In this document: in pieces, positions 60,708 through 64,000 of the stretch
How the letters are laid out: each line of letters begins with the position of its first letter
How positions within the stretch are numbered: the stretch's first letter is position 1
Assembly: GCF_013149295.1 (NCBI RefSeq)
Contig: NZ_JABGCB010000006.1
Span: 124,001-188,000, forward strand
DNA: 64,000 nt
Origin: Novosphingobium sp. SG751A
GTDB taxonomy: Bacteria; Pseudomonadota; Alphaproteobacteria; Sphingomonadales; Sphingomonadaceae
Direction: 5' to 3'
Notes under the pieces: model-generated
The model's database searches: none
Seen by the model: the letters and a program-made list of their open reading frames with translations, nothing else
Told to the model about the DNA's origin: nothing
Position numbers and translations under genes: made by a program

Positions 60708-62164
60708 GCGGGGCGTTTGATGTCGCCCTGCTGATCGGGGGTGAGGACCGGGCGGCGAGCGATGGCGCCACATTCGAGCGCCACGGCCCGCTGGGCGATG
60801 GAGTGGCCTCGCGCGCGGCGGCGGGCACGGTGGCGGACGCGGATGCTGCCGCTGCTGCTGCGGGATCGGCTTTGCCCGCATGGGCGGCGCTGGGGCCGAA
60901 CGCCCGCCGCCGCCTGCTGCTGGACGCCGCCGATGCGATGGAGGCGCGCGCGGCTGATTTCATCGCCTGTATGGCGGCGGAAACCGGGGCCTCGGCGGGC
61001 TGGGCGGGGTTCAACGTCCATCTGGGCGCGGGCCTGCTGCGCGAGGCGGCGGCGCTGACCACGCAGGTCAAGGGCGAGACGATCCCCTCGGACCGGCCGG
61101 GTTGCTATGCCATGACGGTGCGCCGCCCTGCCGGGGTGGTGCTGGGCATTGCGCCGTGGAATGCGCCGGTGATCCTTGGCGTGCGCGCCATCGCCACGCC
61201 GCTGGCCTGCGGCAATAGTGTGGTGCTCAAAGCTTCCGAGCAATGCCCGGCCACCCATCGCCTGATCGGCACGGTGCTGCGCGATGCTGGATTCCCGGCG
61301 GGCGTGGTCAATGTCATCACCAATGCGCCCAAGGATGCGGGCGCGGTGGTTTCGGCGCTGGTCCGGCATCCGGCAGTGCGGCGGATCAACTTTACCGGAT
61401 CGACCCATGTGGGCCGGATTATCGCCACGCTGGCGGCGCAGGAGTTGAAGCCCTGCCTGCTCGAACTGGGCGGCAAGGCGCCGATGGTGGTGCTGAGCGA
61501 TGCCGATCTTGATGCGGCGGTCGCGGCGGCGGGTTTCGGCGCCTATATGAACAGCGGCCAGATCTGCATGTCGACCGAGCGGATCGTCCTTGAACAGCCG
61601 ATTGCGGACACCTTTGTCGCGCGTTTCCGTGAACGTGTGGCGGGGCTGGTTGCTGGCGATCCGCGGCGGGAAAACGCGCCGCTCGGCTCGGTGGTGGATG
61701 AGGCCACGGCCGATCGCATCCGTCATCTGGTGGCCGATGCGGTGGACAAGGGGGCGGCGGTCTATGGCGACTGGTTGCGCCCCGGCACGCTGATGCCCGC
61801 GATCCTGCTCGACGGCGTGACGCCGGAAATGCGGATCTATGCCGAGGAGAGCTTTGGCCCGGTCACCACGATCCTGCGCGCCGCCGATGAGGAGGAGGCG
61901 GTGCGGATCGCCAATGACACCGAATATGGCCTGACCTCGGCGGTGTTCAGCCAGAACATCGCACGGGCGATGCGCGTGGCAGAAAGGATCGAGGCGGGCA
62001 TGGTGCATATCAACGGCGCCACCGTCCATGACGAGGCCCAGATGCCTTTCGGCGGCACCAAATCCTCCGGCTATGGCCGATTTGGCGGCGAGGCGGGGAT
62101 TGCCGAATTTACCGAGCTGAAATGGCTGACCATCGACACGCAGGCGCCGCATTGGCCGATCTAA
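60704..62164 (+). CDS. Aromatic aldehyde dehydrogenase, vanillin/4-hydroxybenzaldehyde type
   Basis: The 486-residue protein has the aldehyde dehydrogenase catalytic Cys288 in NSGQICMSTER and Glu254 in LLELGGKAP. It also has the coenzyme motif FTGSTHVGR and APWNAPV. The Cys-region wording is typical of vanillin and benzaldehyde dehydrogenases. It should turn the aldehyde made by the flavocytochrome into the benzoate. The start overlaps the cytochrome stop; the open frame upstream to 60311 is a shadow of the cytochrome gene. Confidence 0.9.
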   Translation: MSGAFDVALLIGGEDRAASDGATFERHGPLGDGVASRAAAGTVADADAAAAAAGSALPAWAALGPNARRRLLLDAADAMEARAADFIACMAAETGASAGWAGFNVHLGAGLLREAAALTTQVKGETIPSDRPGCYAMTVRRPAGVVLGIAPWNAPVILGVRAIATPLACGNSVVLKASEQCPATHRLIGTVLRDAGFPAGVVNVITNAPKDAGAVVSALVRHPAVRRINFTGSTHVGRIIATLAAQELKPCLLELGGKAPMVVLSDADLDAAVAAAGFGAYMNSGQICMSTERIVLEQPIADTFVARFRERVAGLVAGDPRRENAPLGSVVDEATADRIRHLVADAVDKGAAVYGDWLRPGTLMPAILLDGVTPEMRIYAEESFGPVTTILRAADEEEAVRIANDTEYGLTSAVFSQNIARAMRVAERIEAGMVHINGATVHDEAQMPFGGTKSSGYGRFGGEAGIAEFTELKWLTIDTQAPHWPI

Positions 62165-62170
62165 ACTAAC

Positions 62171-62203
62171 GGCCGGGTGCGGTCAAACGCGCCCGGCCAT
62201 TTT
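62171..62203 (+). terminator. Intrinsic terminator after the aldehyde dehydrogenase gene
   Basis: GGCCGGGTGCG pairs with CGCGCCCGGCC (one T-G pair) around a 6-base loop and is followed by ATTTT. It begins seven bases after the stop codon, so the channel gene may get reduced read-through or its own promoter. Confidence 0.8.
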
Positions 62204-62226
62204 CACAAAAACAGGGAGATATGAGA

Positions 62227-63168
62227 ATGTTGCGCAAGTTTGCTCTGTTGTGCTGCGCGCTGTTCGCCGCTGCTCCGGCCTATGCCACGGAAAGCGGCGG
62301 TGGGGTCTATCCGCTGGGGGCCGAAGGGGCACTGGGCGGGGCTTTGCCGCCGCCGGGAGTCTATTATCTGGACTATCTTCAAAATTACGAGGCCAACCGT
62401 TTCAATGATGGCAAGGGCGACAAGGGCCTGCTGCCCGATTTCCATGTCGATGCGCAGGCCGCCGTCAGCCGCCTCGTCTGGGTGACCGACCGCAAGGTGC
62501 TGGGTGGGGATTTCGCTATGCATGTGGTGGCCCCGCTGGTCAGCGCGCAAGTCCGCGTGGCGGGCGCTCAGGGCCAGCAGACCGGCTTTACCGATGTGAC
62601 CATCGACCCCTTCATTCTGGGCTGGCACTGGAAGAACGGGCTGCATGTCATCACCGGGATCGACGTGAATGTGCCCATCGGCCGCTATGACCGCACCAAT
62701 CCGGCCACGGTCAGCCGCCATTACTGGAATGTCGAACCGATCATCGCGCTGGCCTATACCGGGCGCAAAGGGTTGCAGGTGGATGTCAAAACCATGTTCG
62801 ACATCAATTTCACCAATCCCGATGCCCAGATCAACGGATTGAACCCCACCGGCGCGCGCTATCGTTCGGGTAATGAGTTTCACCTCGAATATGCCGTGAC
62901 GCAGGCGGTCACGCCCAAGGCGAGCCTTGGCCTTGCGGGCTATTACTATGTCCAGACCTCATCGGACCGGGTCAATGACGCCTCAGCCCAGCGGGTGCTC
63001 GATGCGCTGGATGGTTTCAAGGGCGAGGCGGTGGCCGCCGGGCCGACGCTGCGCGTGGGGTTGGGCAAGGCGCAATTGATCGGCACATGGCAGCATGAAT
63101 TCACCGCCCGCTATCGCCCGCAAGGCGACAAGCTCTGGCTCAAGCTGATCCTGCCTGTGGGGCGTTAA
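62227..63168 (+). CDS. Outer-membrane channel of the phenol-degradation MetA/SphA family
   Basis: The 313-residue protein has a signal peptide (cleavage near AYA) and the Phenol_MetA_deg/SphA pattern: ESGGGVYPLGAEGALGGALPPPG, then alternating beta strands such as HVITGIDVNVPIGRYDR and YWNVEPIIALAYT. Members are predicted barrels in aromatic clusters and likely let hydrophobic substrates cross the outer membrane. ATG at 62227 has GGGAG eight bases upstream; ATG at 62221 is too close to it. It lies 62 bp after the aldehyde dehydrogenase gene. Confidence 0.85.
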   Translation: MLRKFALLCCALFAAAPAYATESGGGVYPLGAEGALGGALPPPGVYYLDYLQNYEANRFNDGKGDKGLLPDFHVDAQAAVSRLVWVTDRKVLGGDFAMHVVAPLVSAQVRVAGAQGQQTGFTDVTIDPFILGWHWKNGLHVITGIDVNVPIGRYDRTNPATVSRHYWNVEPIIALAYTGRKGLQVDVKTMFDINFTNPDAQINGLNPTGARYRSGNEFHLEYAVTQAVTPKASLGLAGYYYVQTSSDRVNDASAQRVLDALDGFKGEAVAAGPTLRVGLGKAQLIGTWQHEFTARYRPQGDKLWLKLILPVGR

Positions 63169-63213
63169 AGCAGGCCCCTTGCCAGCGGGCCGGGGGCAAG
63201 GCACTTGTCGGCC

Positions 63214-64000
63214 ATGGTAAGCTTGTCCCCATCACAGCAATTATCGGCCCTGGCGCGCAGGGAGTGGGCCGAACTCTCACGCGTTAATCCCAGCCCGCGC
63301 CCGTGGCAGATGCCATTTATGGCGGGCGTCATCTCGGCGGCGCCGGTGGCGTTGGGCCTGTGGCTGGGGGCCTTTTCGCAAGGGCTGATGGCGGCGCTGG
63401 GGACGATGGTGTTCGTCTATCTCACCAATGCCGGAATGGAGCGTCGCCTGCTGACGCTGATGGCGATGAGCTTTGCCATCACCGCCTGTTTTGCCCTCGG
63501 CCTGATCGCGGCGCTGGTCCATTTTGCGCCGGTGCCGGTGATTATGGTGACGGGTGCGCTGGTCTCGATGGGCTGCCGCTATCTGCGCCAAGGGCCGCCC
63601 GCCGCGATGTTTCCGGTGATGGCCTGCGCCATCGCGCTGTTTTCGCATGTGTCGTGGGACCAGATTCCCGCGCGGGTGGGCATCCTGTTCCTTGGCGCGA
63701 TGTTCGCCGCCGCGATGGGCTTTTGCTACAGCCTCTATATTCTGAGCCAGCGCCCGCCCGAGCCGGAAAGGCCCGCGCCGCCGTTGTGCTTCGAGATATT
63801 GGTGTTTGAACCGGTGATGATCGGCCTTGCCGCAGGTCTGGCGCTGGGGGTTGCGCAGGCGCTGGAGCTGGACAAGCCCTTCTGGGCCCCGGTCAGCGCG
63901 ATTGCCGTGATCCAGTCGGCCAGCATGCGCATGATGTGGACCAAGCAGATGCACCGGATCATCGGCACCGGCCTTGGCGTGGCGCTGGCATGGGGCATCC
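63214..64000 (+). CDS. FUSC/DUF2955-like inner-membrane protein, 5' part
   Basis: The frame is open to the window edge, so only the first 262 residues are visible. After a polar start (MVSLSPSQQ) come paired blocks of hydrophobic helices such as PFMAGVISAAPVALGLWLGAF, MTLMAMSFAITACFALGLI-like and FWAPVSAIAVIQSASMRMMW. These resemble FUSC-family (fusaric acid resistance, YccS) aromatic acid exporters. TTG at 63205 is an alternative start. It follows the channel gene by 45 bp across a 7-bp hairpin without a T tract. It may pump out aromatic intermediates made by the cluster. Confidence 0.72.
   Translation, partial: MVSLSPSQQLSALARREWAELSRVNPSPRPWQMPFMAGVISAAPVALGLWLGAFSQGLMAALGTMVFVYLTNAGMERRLLTLMAMSFAITACFALGLIAALVHFAPVPVIMVTGALVSMGCRYLRQGPPAAMFPVMACAIALFSHVSWDQIPARVGILFLGAMFAAAMGFCYSLYILSQRPPEPERPAPPLCFEILVFEPVMIGLAAGLALGVAQALELDKPFWAPVSAIAVIQSASMRMMWTKQMHRIIGTGLGVALAWGI

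Noticed and set aside
63177..63201. Hairpin CCTTGCC/GGCAAGG between the channel and FUSC genes as a terminator
   Set aside because: The stem is only seven pairs with an 11-base loop and no T tract follows.

Overview
The window is high-GC, gene-dense DNA typical of a sphingomonad-type alphaproteobacterium (Novosphingobium, Sphingobium or Sphingomonas). The evidence is three large TonB-dependent receptors, glycan and aromatic catabolic clusters side by side, NagB-II-type GlcNAc catabolism with a multiphosphoryl-transfer PTS protein, and Tat and Sec exported enzymes. It reads as a run of neighbouring catabolic islands, each with its own regulator. No tRNA, rRNA, CRISPR array, phage gene or insertion sequence was found. 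The assignment is inferred from gene content and protein resemblance only.

Region 1 (1-9691) is sugar and aldonate chemistry. It holds the end of an MFS exporter, a probable C-glycoside deglycosidase alpha/beta pair, a TetR regulator, then a leftward operon: MFS transporter, TetR, 2,4-diketo-3-deoxy-aldonate hydrolase, two SDR dehydrogenases and a quinone-linked D-lactate dehydrogenase. The D-lactate step suggests a 6-deoxy-D-sugar as substrate. Two CTAAAC-N3-GTTTA(G/T) palindromes lie in the 567-bp gap upstream of the MFS gene.

Region 2 (9863-27561) is a glycan locus centred on alpha-linked N-acetylglucosamine. Leftward it has a TonB receptor, a GH89 alpha-N-acetylglucosaminidase, a membrane acetyltransferase resembling human HGSNAT (overlapping the GH89 gene by four bases) and a GH115 alpha-glucuronidase. 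Rightward it has nagB-II, nagA, an EIIA-HPr-EI fusion, a GlcNAc EIICB and a GntR regulator. The divergent control region carries one compound element, AATACCAATT-N26-TGACAGACTCGTCC, in two mirror-image copies, one facing each transcription unit. A secreted alkaline phosphatase converges on the locus from the left.

Region 3 (27588-38009) contains a haem or iron TonB receptor with a DUF6607 partner behind a Fur-box-like palindrome. A complete tripartite RND pump with a TetR repressor follows. Two TetR operators bracket the pump promoter and a third covers the repressor's start codon.

Region 4 (38158-50875) is pyrimidine and purine salvage. It has rutBCDA, an exported amidohydrolase, and a leftward series of TonB receptor, M20 peptidase, exported nucleoside hydrolase, purine-type permease, adenosine deaminase and an exported deoxyribosyltransferase-like protein. 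Together these look like a nucleoside utilisation locus spanning both membranes.

Region 5 (51034-56137) has a TctDE-like two-component system and a DAACS symporter. A CTGTCAT-N4-CTGTCA(T/C) direct repeat occurs both beside the regulator gene and in front of the symporter. A Gfo/Idh/MocA oxidoreductase and a Dabb protein follow.

Region 6 (56110-64000) is a 4-alkylphenol oxidation cluster. An XylR/DmpR-type sigma-54 activator faces a well-formed -24/-12 promoter. Behind the promoter lie a small Tat protein, a cytochrome c, a 4-cresol-dehydrogenase-like flavoprotein, a second cytochrome c, a vanillin-type aldehyde dehydrogenase, an outer-membrane channel and an FUSC-family membrane protein cut by the window edge.
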